64,000 nt of DNA, from NCBI GenBank assembly GCA_963827785.1, contig CAWHCT010000019.1:62001-126000 (forward strand), given 5' to 3'. Below, piece after piece: positions 27,333 through 38,330 of this stretch (the stretch's first letter is position 1; each line of letters starts with the position of its first letter). A program made the position numbers and the translations under genes. Source of the stretch: Site-B1 sp963827785 (GTDB lineage Bacteria; Bacteroidota; Bacteroidia; Flavobacteriales; Flavobacteriaceae). The notes beneath the pieces were generated by a model, which did not search any database, was not told the origin of the DNA, and saw only the letters and a program-made list of their open reading frames with translations.

Positions 27333-28886
27333 ATGGAAAAACAAATGAATACAAAAATTGAAAAGCTAGACATCCGTTTAGCCGAAGCATATTTAGGTGG
27401 TGGTGAAAAACGGATCCAAAAGCAACACGCCAAGAAGAAGTTAACAGCTCGTGAACGTGTTGAATATCTGATGGATGAAGGTTCTTTTGAAGAAATGGGT
27501 GTTATGGTATCCCATAGATGTACCGATTTTGGAATGGAGAATGAGATTTATTTTGGTGATGGGGTTGTGACAGGTTATGGAACTATTGAAAGCAGATTAG
27601 TCTACGTGTTTGCTCAGGATTTTACGGTATTTGGTGGCTCTTTATCAGAAACGCATGCGGAAAAGATCTGTAAAATCATGGATCAGGCCTTAAAGGTTGG
27701 AGCTCCTGTAATTGGTTTGAATGATTCCGGTGGAGCCAGAATTCAAGAGGGTGTTCGCTCATTAGGTGGATACGCAGATATCTTCCATAGAAATGTTCAG
27801 TCTTCAGGCGTTATTCCACAGATTTCAGCCATAATGGGGCCATGTGCCGGTGGGGCTGTTTATTCGCCGGCAATGACTGATTTTACACTGATGGTAGAGG
27901 ATACAAGCTATATGTTTGTAACTGGTCCAAATGTTGTAAAAACGGTTACTAATGAAGAGGTCACTGCGGAAGAATTAGGAGGCGCAAGTACCCATTCAAC
28001 TAAATCAGGAGTAACTCATATAACATCAGTTAATGATATCCAATGTTTAGAAGATGTAAAAAGGTTGTTGAGTTATATGCCACAAAGCAACAAAGAAACT
28101 ACTAAAAAGGTTCCTTATGAAATTGGTAATGAATTAAGAGAGCATCTGATTGATGTTATTCCTGAAGATACTCATAAACCTTATGATATGCATGAAGTGA
28201 TAAAAGGCATTATTGATGAAGAATCTTTTTTTGAAATTCATAAAGATTATGCAGAAAATATCATTGTGGGATTTGCAAGAATTGCTGGTAGAAGTATTGG
28301 TATTGTAGCTAATCAACCCATGCAACTAGCAGGATGTTTGGACGTGAATAGCTCAAAAAAAGGCGCACGATTCACACGTTTTTGTGATTGTTTTAATATT
28401 CCATTATTGGTCTTGGTCGATGTTCCCGGATTCTTGCCAGGTACCGATCAGGAATGGAATGGTATCATAACGAACGGAGCTAAATTATTATATGCTTTAA
28501 GCGAAGCAACCGTGCCAAAAATCACGCTCATTACAAGAAAGGCTTATGGTGGTGCCTATGATGTGATGAACTCAAAACACATTGGAGCAGATTTGAACTA
28601 CGCCTGGCCAACTGCAGAAATTGCAGTAATGGGAGCTAAAGGTGCTGCAGAGATCATCTTTAAAAAGGAAATTGGCGAAGCAGATAATCCTGAAGAAAAA
28701 TGGAAAGAAAAAGAGGCAGAATATGCTTTTAAATTCGCCGATCCATATAGAGCGGCTCGTCGCGGATTTATTGATGAGGTCATCTATCCTAAAAATACAA
28801 GACGTAAATTAATTAAGGGCTTTCAGATGCTTGAGGGAAAAGATATTGAGAGACCAAAACGTAAACACGGAAACATTCCATTATAA
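27333..28886 (+). CDS. Acyl-CoA carboxylase carboxyltransferase subunit (propionyl-CoA type)
   Basis: 517 residues, the length of PccB/MmdA-type subunits. Two crotonase-fold halves are visible. Landmarks: ARERVEYLMDEGSFEE, NDSGGARIQEGVRSLGGYADIF, GPCAGGAVYSPAMTDF, VDVPGFLPGTDQE and RKAYGGAYDVM. It moves CO2 from biotin to the acyl-CoA. Propionyl-CoA to methylmalonyl-CoA is the likeliest reaction; acetyl-CoA is possible. Third gene of the operon, 20 bases after biotin carboxylase. Confidence 0.9.
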   Translation: MEKQMNTKIEKLDIRLAEAYLGGGEKRIQKQHAKKKLTARERVEYLMDEGSFEEMGVMVSHRCTDFGMENEIYFGDGVVTGYGTIESRLVYVFAQDFTVFGGSLSETHAEKICKIMDQALKVGAPVIGLNDSGGARIQEGVRSLGGYADIFHRNVQSSGVIPQISAIMGPCAGGAVYSPAMTDFTLMVEDTSYMFVTGPNVVKTVTNEEVTAEELGGASTHSTKSGVTHITSVNDIQCLEDVKRLLSYMPQSNKETTKKVPYEIGNELREHLIDVIPEDTHKPYDMHEVIKGIIDEESFFEIHKDYAENIIVGFARIAGRSIGIVANQPMQLAGCLDVNSSKKGARFTRFCDCFNIPLLVLVDVPGFLPGTDQEWNGIITNGAKLLYALSEATVPKITLITRKAYGGAYDVMNSKHIGADLNYAWPTAEIAVMGAKGAAEIIFKKEIGEADNPEEKWKEKEAEYAFKFADPYRAARRGFIDEVIYPKNTRRKLIKGFQMLEGKDIERPKRKHGNIPL

Positions 28887-29094
28887 CCCATAAAAATCCA
28901 ATCAGTCCCAAATATTCGGGAGCGTGGTTTTTTATTTGATGCTTAAATCTTACCTGACTAGAAGATTTTTATAAAAAAATATAAAAATCTTAACAATTTT
29001 CACGGACTAAAATTGTCAAAAGGTTCATATTCATTGAAAAATTGAAAAATTTGGCTCTATAAAATATTAACAGTTTAGTAATTAACAATTTAGA

Positions 29095-29102
29095 TATCTT
29101 TG
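29095..29102 (+). promoter_or_regulatory. -7 box (TATCTTTG) of the first serine hydrolase gene
   Basis: Exact TAnnTTTG match, 24 bases before the ATG at 29127. The upstream 200 bases are AT-rich, with a weak TCCC/GGGA hairpin near 28910 after the carboxylase operon. Confidence 0.55.
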
Positions 29103-29126
29103 TGTCATATATTTTTAAATAAATTA

Positions 29127-30038
29127 ATGAAAAATAAATTTCTTTCGGTTTTAATATTTATTCTATGTTTTTCAATGGTAGCTCAGCAAAAATTGCCATT
29201 GAAAAATACTGAAGTAAAATCCCTTACTACTCTTCATAACCTGACATTACAGAAGGATCTGGAAAAGGAAATATTAAAAAATCCCACATGGAAAAATTTA
29301 ATTGATAAAAAGAAAATGTCAATTGGAGTTGTGGATCTTAGTAATCCTAAAGAAGCCAAGTATGCAAGAATTAATGGGGATTACATGATGTATGCTGCAA
29401 GCTTACCTAAAATAGCGGTATTACTGGCATCAATAGATGCTATTGAAAAGGGTGAACTGACCGAAACGGAAGAAATTAAAATGGATATGGGGTTAATGAT
29501 CAGTAAATCAAATAACCAGGCAACGACAAGAATGATAGATAGAGTTGGTTATGAAAAAATTGAAGCTGTGTTGACAGATCCTAAATACGAATTTTACGAT
29601 GAAGACAAAGGTGGTGGTCTTTGGGTAGGCAAACGATATGGAGGTGGTGGTGACACCAACAGAGAACCATTAAAAAATTTAAGTCATGCTGCTTCCGTTA
29701 CGCAGGTTTGCAGATTCTATTACTTATTGGCAAATGGAAAACTAGTTAATGAAAAGCGATCCAAGCAAATGCTAGATATTATGATAAATCCTGCTCTGCA
29801 TCATAAATTTGTTAATACAATAGAAAAAATAGCTCCATTAGCCAAATTATACAGGAAATCAGGTTCATGGAAAACATATCATTCCGATTCTGTCTTGGTT
29901 TGGGGTAAAAATCCTAACAGACGTTACATATTAGTAGCTTTAATTGATGACCCACAAGGTGAACAGATCATTAGGAATTTAGTTAAGCCGATTGAAAAGA
30001 TCCTTAAAACAGAAGAATTACAATTAGCTAAAAACTAA
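29127..30038 (+). CDS. Class A beta-lactamase-fold serine hydrolase, exported
   Basis: 303 residues from the ATG at 29127, which gives a proper signal peptide (FLSVLIFILCFSMVAQ); codons upstream to 29100 would spoil it. The catalytic set of the fold is complete: YAASLPKIAV (Ser-x-x-Lys), SKSNNQAT (SxN) and YRKSGSWKTY (KSG in place of KTG). The Glu166 region of true class A beta-lactamases is not obvious. It is more likely an envelope peptidase or esterase than a resistance enzyme. A second, diverged hydrolase of the same fold lies at 32936-34196. Confidence 0.82.
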   Translation: MKNKFLSVLIFILCFSMVAQQKLPLKNTEVKSLTTLHNLTLQKDLEKEILKNPTWKNLIDKKKMSIGVVDLSNPKEAKYARINGDYMMYAASLPKIAVLLASIDAIEKGELTETEEIKMDMGLMISKSNNQATTRMIDRVGYEKIEAVLTDPKYEFYDEDKGGGLWVGKRYGGGGDTNREPLKNLSHAASVTQVCRFYYLLANGKLVNEKRSKQMLDIMINPALHHKFVNTIEKIAPLAKLYRKSGSWKTYHSDSVLVWGKNPNRRYILVALIDDPQGEQIIRNLVKPIEKILKTEELQLAKN

Positions 30039-30103
30039 CATCGGTTATTTGTTGTAATAATTATCCCAAAATTTTATCTTCCAAAGATAAATGGCTTAGC
30101 TAA

Positions 30104-32946
30104 ATGTCTGCATTAAATATTGTAAAAACATATATACTAAAGGTATTTGATCTAAAAGAAGAAGAGTTGCATAAAACGCTTCTACTTCAGTTAAATATCT
30201 TTATTATCATAACCACTCTTTTAATTGTAAAACCCACAATTAATTCCTTATTTCTGTCCGAACTATCATCAGATGCACTGCCTTTAGGCTACGTCCTAAC
30301 GGCAATGATGGCTGTTATTGGTTCTTATTTTTATGACAAAGCATTAGAAAGTTATCCACTAAACATCATCATAGATCGCACCTTAATTGGCTCGGTCATT
30401 TCCCTTATTATATTTGCTCTTGCCTTAAACTTTAATCTTGGCAGCGGATATTTATTATACATCCCATATATCTGGGTCGCCATTTTTGGTTTATTAACGG
30501 CTTCACAATTTTGGATCCTTGCCAACCTTGTTTACAATGTAAGAGAAGCAAAACGTGTTTTTGGTTTTATTGGTGCCGGTGCTATTGCCGGAGGTATTTT
30601 TGGAGGTTATTTAACCTCATTACTGACCAATTTTCTGGATACTGAAGATCTGTTGTTTGTGGCCGGTGTGCTACTCACAATATGCATTCCTATAACAAGG
30701 TATATCTGGAAAAATGAAGTTGTTAAACTGAATACATTTCAGGTTGCTTTACGATCTGATCCTAAATCAGATTCCCCTTTAAAGCTCATTAAACAATCCA
30801 AATTATTAAAATTAATTGCCATTGTTATTGGAATAAGTGTATTGATTGCTAAACTGGTAGATTACCAGTATAGTGATTATGCCTCCAGACTTATAGGGAA
30901 TCAGGAGGAATTAACTGCCTTTTTTGGTTTTTGGTTTTCAACTTTAAGTGTCATTTCATTGCTGATCCAATTATTCCTAACTCAAAGAATTGTTGGTACT
31001 TTTGGAGTTGGAAAATCGTTGTTATGGTTGCCTTCGGGTATTCTAATTGGTTCAATCTTATTACTCATTATTCCACAACTATGGGTAATCGTTTTTATAA
31101 AGGTTGTTGATGGCAGTTTAAAACAATCTGTAAATAAGGCAGCTACTGAATTACTCTCGATCCCAATTCCCATTGACATAAAAAAGAAAACCAAGACTTT
31201 TACAGATGTTGTAGTGGATAGTATTGCAACAGGTTTAGCAGGATTTATTCTTATATTTTTTATTAATGGATTGGATATCGCTTCAACATATATCAGTTTG
31301 ATTATCATAGCTTTAATCTCTATTTGGTTATATTTTATTTACCACCTTAGAAAGGAGTATATCATTTCATTTAAAAATTTAATTGAAATTTCACCGGTTA
31401 AAAAAGAGAAAACCAACAAACAGGAAATAAAGGTTACTTCTATTGTTGAAACAGTAACTCGTGTTTTAAAAGAAGGCAATGAAAACCAGCTTTTACACAT
31501 GTTGAATAAAACACTTGAAGTAAAAGATGAACGATTCTTTACGGCAATAAAAAATCTGCTGAATAATCCTTCTTCTAAAATTAGAGCATTAGCGATTGAA
31601 AACCTGTATTTTTTAAAGACTGAAAATCTTAGTGGTCAAATAGAATCCATGATACATGATAACGATCAACAGGTCACTACTGCGGCATTCAGATATTTAT
31701 TAAAACATTACAATAAAAATACCGTAGAGCTTTTTAATAAATACTTGTATAGCGAAGATAAGACTATTGCCAATGCTTCATTAGTTGGATTGTCTTTAGA
31801 ATTAAGGAATAACCAATCGTTGCAGAATCGATTTAATTTAGAAAACAAAATACAAACAGCTTTAACTCAATATTCCGAACTCACAAACAGGACGAAAAGA
31901 ACAACAAAATACAGGCAATTCTTGAGGCCATTGGTAATGCTAAAGTTGAAAGATATTATGATGTTTTAAGAACCCAGTTAAAGTCGGAGAATTTACAAAT
32001 AGTAAATACTGCCATTTTAAGTGCTGCAAAAACACTGGATATGCAATTTATTGATACTATTATTTCCTATTTATCAGGTAAAGAAACCCGAAAAGTTGCT
32101 ATTGAAGCTCTTATCATTTATGGTGAACCAATTATTGATATTTTAACTGAAAAAATTAAATCTGAAACCATCGATTTAGAAGATGCTACCTATGCTATTT
32201 TGGTAATTGAAAACTTTGCTTCTCAAAAAGCCATCAATTCTTTAATAAAACTAACCAGTGATACAGAGCATATTATTAAAATTGAAGCAATTGAGGCATT
32301 AAGACGACTTAAATGGAAATATGATCATTTGCAAATTAAAGATCGTTTTATAGTCGATAAAATACTTGATGAGTGTCATTTATACCAAAATACCCTATCT
32401 GTAATTCACTCGCAAATAGTGATTCATTATAAAAAGAAAGCAAAAAAACCAGAATCAAAAGAAGTTGAAGAAGCAAGAAATGGACTAATCAATTTGCTTG
32501 AACTAAGACTAGACAGACAATTGCAACGGATTTTCAGATTTTTGGGAATAAAGTATCCTCCAAATGATGTGGATTCTATTTTAAATACCATTTTAAAAGG
32601 AAAAGAGGAACAACGTATGCATGCCATTGAATTTTTAGAAAACATTTTAGACAATCAACTTAAAAAAGAATTAATTCCTGTTGCCGAATCTATTTTAATA
32701 GGCATTCGGTCTGAAGAAAACCTGAAAAAATTGAATTTAAAGGTTTTAAGCGAAATAGAATGCTATAATGAATTACTAAAAAGAAAGGACGTGAAACTAA
32801 AACTTGCTGTTCTTTACCTAATAGAAAAATCCAATGATCCAAAATTCAATCCACTATTGGAAATAATTTTGGTTACAGATAACAATCAAAAGATCAAAAG
32901 GAAAATAACAGAAATGCTTAAAACTTCTTCAGCAACTATTTCTTAA
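30104..32946 (+). CDS. ATP/ADP-translocase-like (NTT/Npt) transporter with C-terminal HEAT repeats (one frameshift)
   Basis: About 945 residues when joined across a shift near 31890. Residues 1-420 are a membrane domain of about eleven or twelve helices. The segments EEELHKTLLLQLNIFIIITT, SQFWILANLVYNVREAKRVFGFIGAGAIAGGIFGG and DGSLKQSVNKAATELLSIPIP are the signature regions of the Npt1/Npt2 nucleotide transporter family. Residues about 450-940 are alpha-helical HEAT-type repeats facing the cytoplasm. Plant and parasite members exchange ATP for ADP; free-living bacterial members are uncharacterised. It follows the serine hydrolase by 65 bases and ends 11 bases inside the convergent gene. Confidence 0.78.
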
Positions 32947-34196
32947 TCACTTTATCTATACTGGACGCAAGCATCATATGGTCTGTTGCTGAATTTTTTC
33001 GTAAGAACATTAGACATTAAAACAACCATATATTTACAATTATCTGGATGTTCCACAATTGCAACAGAGTTCATGAAATTGGTGACATTCCCCATATATT
33101 TTCCACAAGCTTCACCTTTACTTCTATCACATTTATATAAACTTCCAGATTTAAAATAAACAGCTGCTTCTTTTAAAGCAGGTGATTGTGCATATCTAAT
33201 ACGTCTATCTGTCATATACATTAATCGTTTCATTTCTAAACTGGATTGCTCATCAACAACATTGCCTTGCTCCAATTGAATTAAGAATTTCATTAAGCCT
33301 AAAGGCGTACCAATACTGCCACCTTTATCTCCAACATAAGTATTCGCTCCTCTTGTAAAAAAACTTCCTAATCGCCATTCATCATGAGTGATTCCTAAAT
33401 CTCGAAGTGGTAAATTAACTACATCATTTCCTAAATCGGTTAATTCTTTTCTAGGTGTTTTTTTAAAATATTCATCGGCTTCTTCTTGAGTAAGGCTGGA
33501 TATTTTTCACCAAAAGCCGCCATTAATAAAACTTCTCTCCACACAATACTTGCTGCACCATTATTACTAACAGACATCATATGATCTGCCCATTCAAACA
33601 ACGTAAATACATCACTAGCAATTACTTGACGTTTTAACCAATTTATTGGTTTCAATATTATAAATAGGAATGGTATGCTCATCTGTTAAACCCCAGACAC
33701 CAGCTTTTACAGATTTGTTTCGTAATAATTCCAGACGCTTTTCAAAATCATCTGGATAAATTTTTGCCAGTTGGTCAAACAAGTCCTACTAAAACAGCAA
33801 TTTTACCAACACTTCCAGGTTGATATCCAAAGGTTTCATTTCTATGAGCATATCGTAAATTCTCAACGTCAGAAATATCTAAAACTGCAAGAGAATAGCT
33901 CTTATCCAATCCTCTAAATAATGTACTAATATCATTCTGAAATTCTTTATCGACTTTAAAAACTGAGTAACACTATCACTTTTCTTTAATAATAAATTGA
34001 GTTCGATATCCATATACGATTTAAAGGCTCCTGCCGGCAGATTTGAAACATCTTTTATTTCTCCACTTTTAATTCGTTCTAATCGCTTTAATCGCTTAAT
34101 TCCTGTATGTGCTATAACCATCAATAGGATAAGTAATGGATGTTGTAAATGCCATAGTGATAAAGATTACGCAGCAAGTATTATTATTTTTTTCAT
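32936..34196 (-). CDS. Second beta-lactamase-fold serine hydrolase, exported, with several frameshifts
   Basis: Pieces in three frames join to a protein of about 420 residues. It has a signal-like N-terminus (MKKIIILAAVIFITMAFTTS), GIKRLKRLERIKSGEIKDV, then GYQPGSVGKIAVLVGLFDQ (Ser-x-x-Lys), MMSVSNNGA (SxN) and VYFKSGSLYK (KSG). At least six single-base shifts are needed (near 34160, 34125, 33965, 33782, 33650, 33500, 33005). All three catalytic motifs are intact. It begins one base after the stop of the dikinase-like gene (TAAaATG), so the pair is translated together. Its end overlaps the transporter gene by 11 bases. Confidence 0.72.
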
Positions 34197-34197
34197 T

Positions 34198-37106
34198 TTA
34201 TATTTTTTTAGAAAGAGAAATCGCTTTGTTTTTATCAATTTTAGGTGTTATGGATTCTAAATACTCTGAACTTAATGCTTTTTTATTTTCGACAAACGGT
34301 CGTATTTGAAACAACCATAATTTATTATTTAAAAAGCCAAGTTCTACATCATAAGCACCTTGATAATCGGAATTTGTTTCCTTTGGAAGTGTTTCCCTAA
34401 TAGTATTTGCTAAATTCCTAATTTCATTTATATTTTGACTATTTAAAATTGGTGTCTTCAAAAGTAGCCAGTTTTTTACCTGTACCTCCAGTTGTTGGCA
34501 AACTATTATAATATTGCTCTCTTGCAGGTGCTAAAAATTGAAATCCACCATTGTTTTTTATTAAATAAGTTTCTGCAGATTGACCATCTACTGCTCCTCC
34601 AGCACCTCTACTAAATGCAATAGTTAAGTCGTCATCATTTCCATTGCTAATTCCTTTTGTGATCAATACTCCCGAATAGTCAACATCTACAGTAGGTATC
34701 ACTAAAATTGAAGGAAATACATTTTCAGGATTCAATAAGTATTTCTGTCTCCATTTAAAACTACGTTCTGTATATGGTGAAGCCCAAACATCTTTAATTC
34801 CTTCTAGTATCTTATTTTTATCAACCACATTAAAAAGGGTTAAATTTAATCCTGCACCGGTAAAATCTTTTAAATCCTCCATATTGGTATCACTTCGCAA
34901 AAACACAGGAATATCACCTAATTCTTTTCCTAAGATTGTTTTAAAATCATTTTCTAATTGAGAAACAAACTCTGGTTTTAAAGGCATTGATCTTAATGGC
35001 TGCTCGCAAAATAGCCAATTGTCCCAATTGATAATCTTCAACTTCATTTTCTGCAATATTTTGGGCACGCATACTTTCTGCTTTTTCGAACATCTCATTT
35101 AAAAATTCCCAATACGAAACGTTTTGGCCTTCCATTTGCTGATTCATGTGCTCTCTAAAAATTCCAAATGGAATTACCAATCCTTCAACAACTTTATCCG
35201 GAAACATCTTTTTAAGTTGACCTAAATTAGCAGCTTTAGGACCACAAAGTTTTCCTGAATCACTTGCATCTACATTACGTAAGTTCAAAATCTTATTTTC
35301 ATCTAAGCGTATATTCTGGACAGGTACTTCAATCTTTTCCTCTTTACGGACAGTTTTAGAAAACAATGCTTTTTCTTCAATGGTCATATCGTTTTCTGAC
35401 TTTAAAATAACATTGCCTTTATTTGACACTGCATAAAATACTTTTTGTCCATTGAATTCCTTAAGGCTTTTAAGATTATCATCAGACAAAGCTACATTCG
35501 GAATTCCTAAATTACGTGCTAATAATTGAACATGCGATACCATATTGCCTTCAGAAACCGTTGCGATTCCTGCGATTGGTTTTAAATCGGCAGGTGGGCG
35601 TTGAAAAATATATATTTTATCTGAAGATACTTCAATGTCATCCGGAGAACCATCAACAACAACTAATTCACCATAAGCATAACCAGGATTTAACCCTCTG
35701 AAGCCGCTTTGATTGGGAATATTCATCACCTTATTCGTTAATGCCGATTCTTTGGCAATAAAATCACCTAGATCACTTACACTTTTACCCAAATGTAAAG
35801 CGATTGACCCTCTAATTTTATCATCTATAAAACCATAAGATATTGGTTCGAAAGCATTATATTCATCTACAATTTTCTGATAATTGGCTTTTACCATGGA
35901 AGAGCTCCACTCCACTTGACGTCTTGCATTTTCTAAAATGATGGTTAGATCTTCAAGAGTCATGGTATTTTCCTTGTCTGGTGAAGTTGTTAATCCAAGT
36001 TGTTCCCATTCAGATAACTCGATATATCCAGCCCCAGTTGAAGCTAAACCCAAATAGCAAATTTTATCCAATAATTCATCTACATTTTCAGGTTCCCATT
36101 CCGGTGCATTCTTAAAAATAATGTCTTCTAATTTTAAAGATAAATCCAAAAGCTGAAGTCTTGATTTAGCAGTTTTTTCATATAATAAAGAGGTTCTTAT
36201 ATCGTATAACAATTGAGACGTTTCGGTTACCAATTGAGAAACTTCTGGTGCGTTTTGGTTAGAAGTTACAAAATTTTCAATTTTTGTTCCTATTGGTGAA
36301 TTTTTACTTAACGGAACACTTTTTTGAAGCGATGAAATATCTACAGGCTTATAAAAAGTGGTCATGGTATTCACCAACTCTTCCAATTGTTTATTAATAC
36401 CTGGTGTTAATTTTGAAGCATTTCCAGATTTAAAATCTATTACTTTTTGAATATCATCAATTTCAGGCTGGCCGTGAATTTTAACCCTTAAATCCATAAA
36501 TTTTGGAAATACATCTGAAATTACTTTCGATTGACTACGTATTAATTGAGCTAAATTATCATCGCCTTTATGTGGCACATCTTTTAATGACTGTCGAATT
36601 AAAAAAAAGTTTTGTTCTATTAATTTATCATTAGACAATAACCACTTGTAAAAATCGATTCCCCAAGCCGCTTCATCCTCGCTTTGTATCGCACCTCTGT
36701 AAAATTGCCCTTTTTGGTTTATCCAGCCATTATCTACTGAAGATAAATATTTATCAAGTTGGTATTGTTTTAAACGAGAATGATTATTTGCTGCATCCCA
36801 AAATTCTTCTTTTTCTGTATAAGCAAGTATCTGGCCTAAAAAAATGTGATTGTTTTTCGCCAAGGTTTCAACGGCATCTTTATAACGTGCGTGTTGCACA
36901 CCAGGACCAATATTTTCCGGGCAAGGGTCTTTTGGCTGTCTTATACTTCCATCCGTGCAAAACCAACGTATGTCTTTATAAGGACCTCTGACATCATTTT
37001 TATGTAAGGAAATTTGCTCTTTAATCTGCTCTGTGCTATATTTTTGAGCCGATAATGGTTGAGATAAAAAAGTTAGAATACAACCTAACAGAAATAGTTT
37101 TTTCAT
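34198..37106 (-). CDS. Exported dikinase-like protein: phosphohistidine domain then PEP/pyruvate-type ATP-grasp domain (two frameshifts)
   Basis: About 969 residues. Signal peptide (LGCILTFLSQPLSAQ, cleavage near 21), then a large mostly helical N-terminal region (22-460) with Cys50 and Cys62. Residues 465-565 are a swivelling phosphohistidine domain: NPGYAYGELVVVDG, FQRPPADLKP, EGNMVSHVQLLARNLGIPNVA with candidate His525. From about 610 a nucleotide-binding domain follows: CGPKAANLGQLKKMFP, LVIPFGIFREHM, then after a shift near 34998 VFLRSDTNMEDLKDFTG, ASPYTERSFKWRQK, SRGAGGAVDG and, after a second shift near 34450, LWLFQIRPF. The order His domain then ATP domain is that of glucan water dikinases, not PPDK or PEP synthase. 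Substrate unknown. Confidence 0.75.
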
Positions 37107-37198
37107 TTTTTTAATTGATAAAATACGAATTAATTAGGTGTCAAATGTAATACCAATTTTGATATCTTTTAAAAGTATTTTTTGAGTTCTTAATTTAA

Positions 37199-38252
37199 TT
37201 AAAAACTGCCGTTATCAACATCTTTTATGAAATCTATCAAGCCTTCAAAAAATATATTTTGATCGTCGAATTGAGAAAGATGACTTCCGTTTGGACACAA
37301 TAGAAATCTACCGTTTTTAACTTCATTAGAAATCCATTTCATATGTTCAGGATCCATGGTATCATGGGTAGCGCCAATAGTTAAGAGTTGGCACAGTAAT
37401 TTTATGCAATTGGTCTTTTACATCCCAATTCTTAAGTGTTGCATCACCTTTAATACCAAATTCACTTGGTCCTTGCATGGTCACATATACATCAGGATTT
37501 AAGTGTTTAAAGCTCCTGTTTACCGGTTCAGGCCAATTTTCAACAGGCATCCTTAAAATATGCTCTGTGTAGTAATTATTTACAATGAGTTCCATATAAC
37601 GCGGATTTGAATAATCCTCCTTTTCTTCATAGCTTAATATCTCTTTTAAAACTTCCGGATCCATTTTTGGGCTTAAGACCTCATCGGAATATTTTTGATA
37701 TTCAGGAATGGAAGCTACCATGTTGGAGATTATCAATCCTTTGATATTTTCCTGATATTTCAAGGCATACTGCATACCTAAAATCCCTCCCCAGGATTGT
37801 CCATACAAATAGAAATTATCCTTATTTAAACCTAAAGCAACCCTCACTTGTTCTACTTCTTCAACAAAACGGTCTAAATCCCAAAGAGACAGATCTTTTG
37901 GCTGATCGCTGTAATAAGATCCTAATTGGTCGTAGTAGTAATATTCTATTCCTTCCTGAGGAAAATAACCGTCAAAACATTCATAGATCTCATGGGTTAC
38001 TCCTGGTCCACCATGAAGTAATAGCACTTTAATTTTTGGGTTGTTACCTACTCGCTTAGTCCAAACCTTAAATTCACCCTTAGGTGTAGAAATTGGTATC
38101 ATCCTGATACCTCCTGAAAATTTATCAGTTGTATTATAATTATGATACTCTGAAACACTTAGATCATCAGTCTTTTCAAGAGATTGTGAATCATTTTTAC
38201 AGCCTAATATTAAGAATGCAAGAAGTATAATTGTGAATTGATTTCTTATCAT
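37199..38252 (-). CDS. Proline iminopeptidase-family alpha/beta hydrolase, lipoprotein (one frameshift)
   Basis: About 350 residues. A lipoprotein signal with lipobox ILGC (Cys18) is followed by an alpha/beta hydrolase. Landmarks: LLLHGGPGVTHE (oxyanion region), YLYGQSWGGILG (nucleophile Ser) and LDRFVEEVEQVR. After one shift near 37380 come GATHDTMDPEHM (acid) and PNGSHLSQFDD (catalytic His). This is the proline iminopeptidase / tricorn-interacting factor F1 family. It would act on short peptides in the envelope. Confidence 0.85.
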
Positions 38253-38318
38253 GATTTTTTGAAATTAATTAGTTTCCTAATTTAATAAAAATGTAAATAC
38301 TACTTAACAATATTGAAG

Positions 38319-38326
38319 TACATTTG
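38319..38326 (+). promoter_or_regulatory. -7 box (TACATTTG) almost touching the efflux gene start
   Basis: Exact TAnnTTTG match ending 4 bases before the ATG at 38331, the same spacing as at rlmD. It points to a leaderless or nearly leaderless transcript and supports 38331 rather than the upstream TTG at 38313 as start. Confidence 0.5.
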
Positions 38327-38330
38327 CCGA

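Noticed and set aside
29127..30038. Acquired beta-lactamase resistance gene
   Set aside because: It has SxxK, SxN and KSG, but I see no clear Glu166 motif. Base composition matches neighbours and there are no mobile elements nearby; a housekeeping envelope hydrolase is more likely.
34141..34260. Plus-strand ORF at 33997-34260 as a gene between the envelope genes
   Set aside because: It is the reverse of the serine hydrolase start and the dikinase end; the translation shows no family features.
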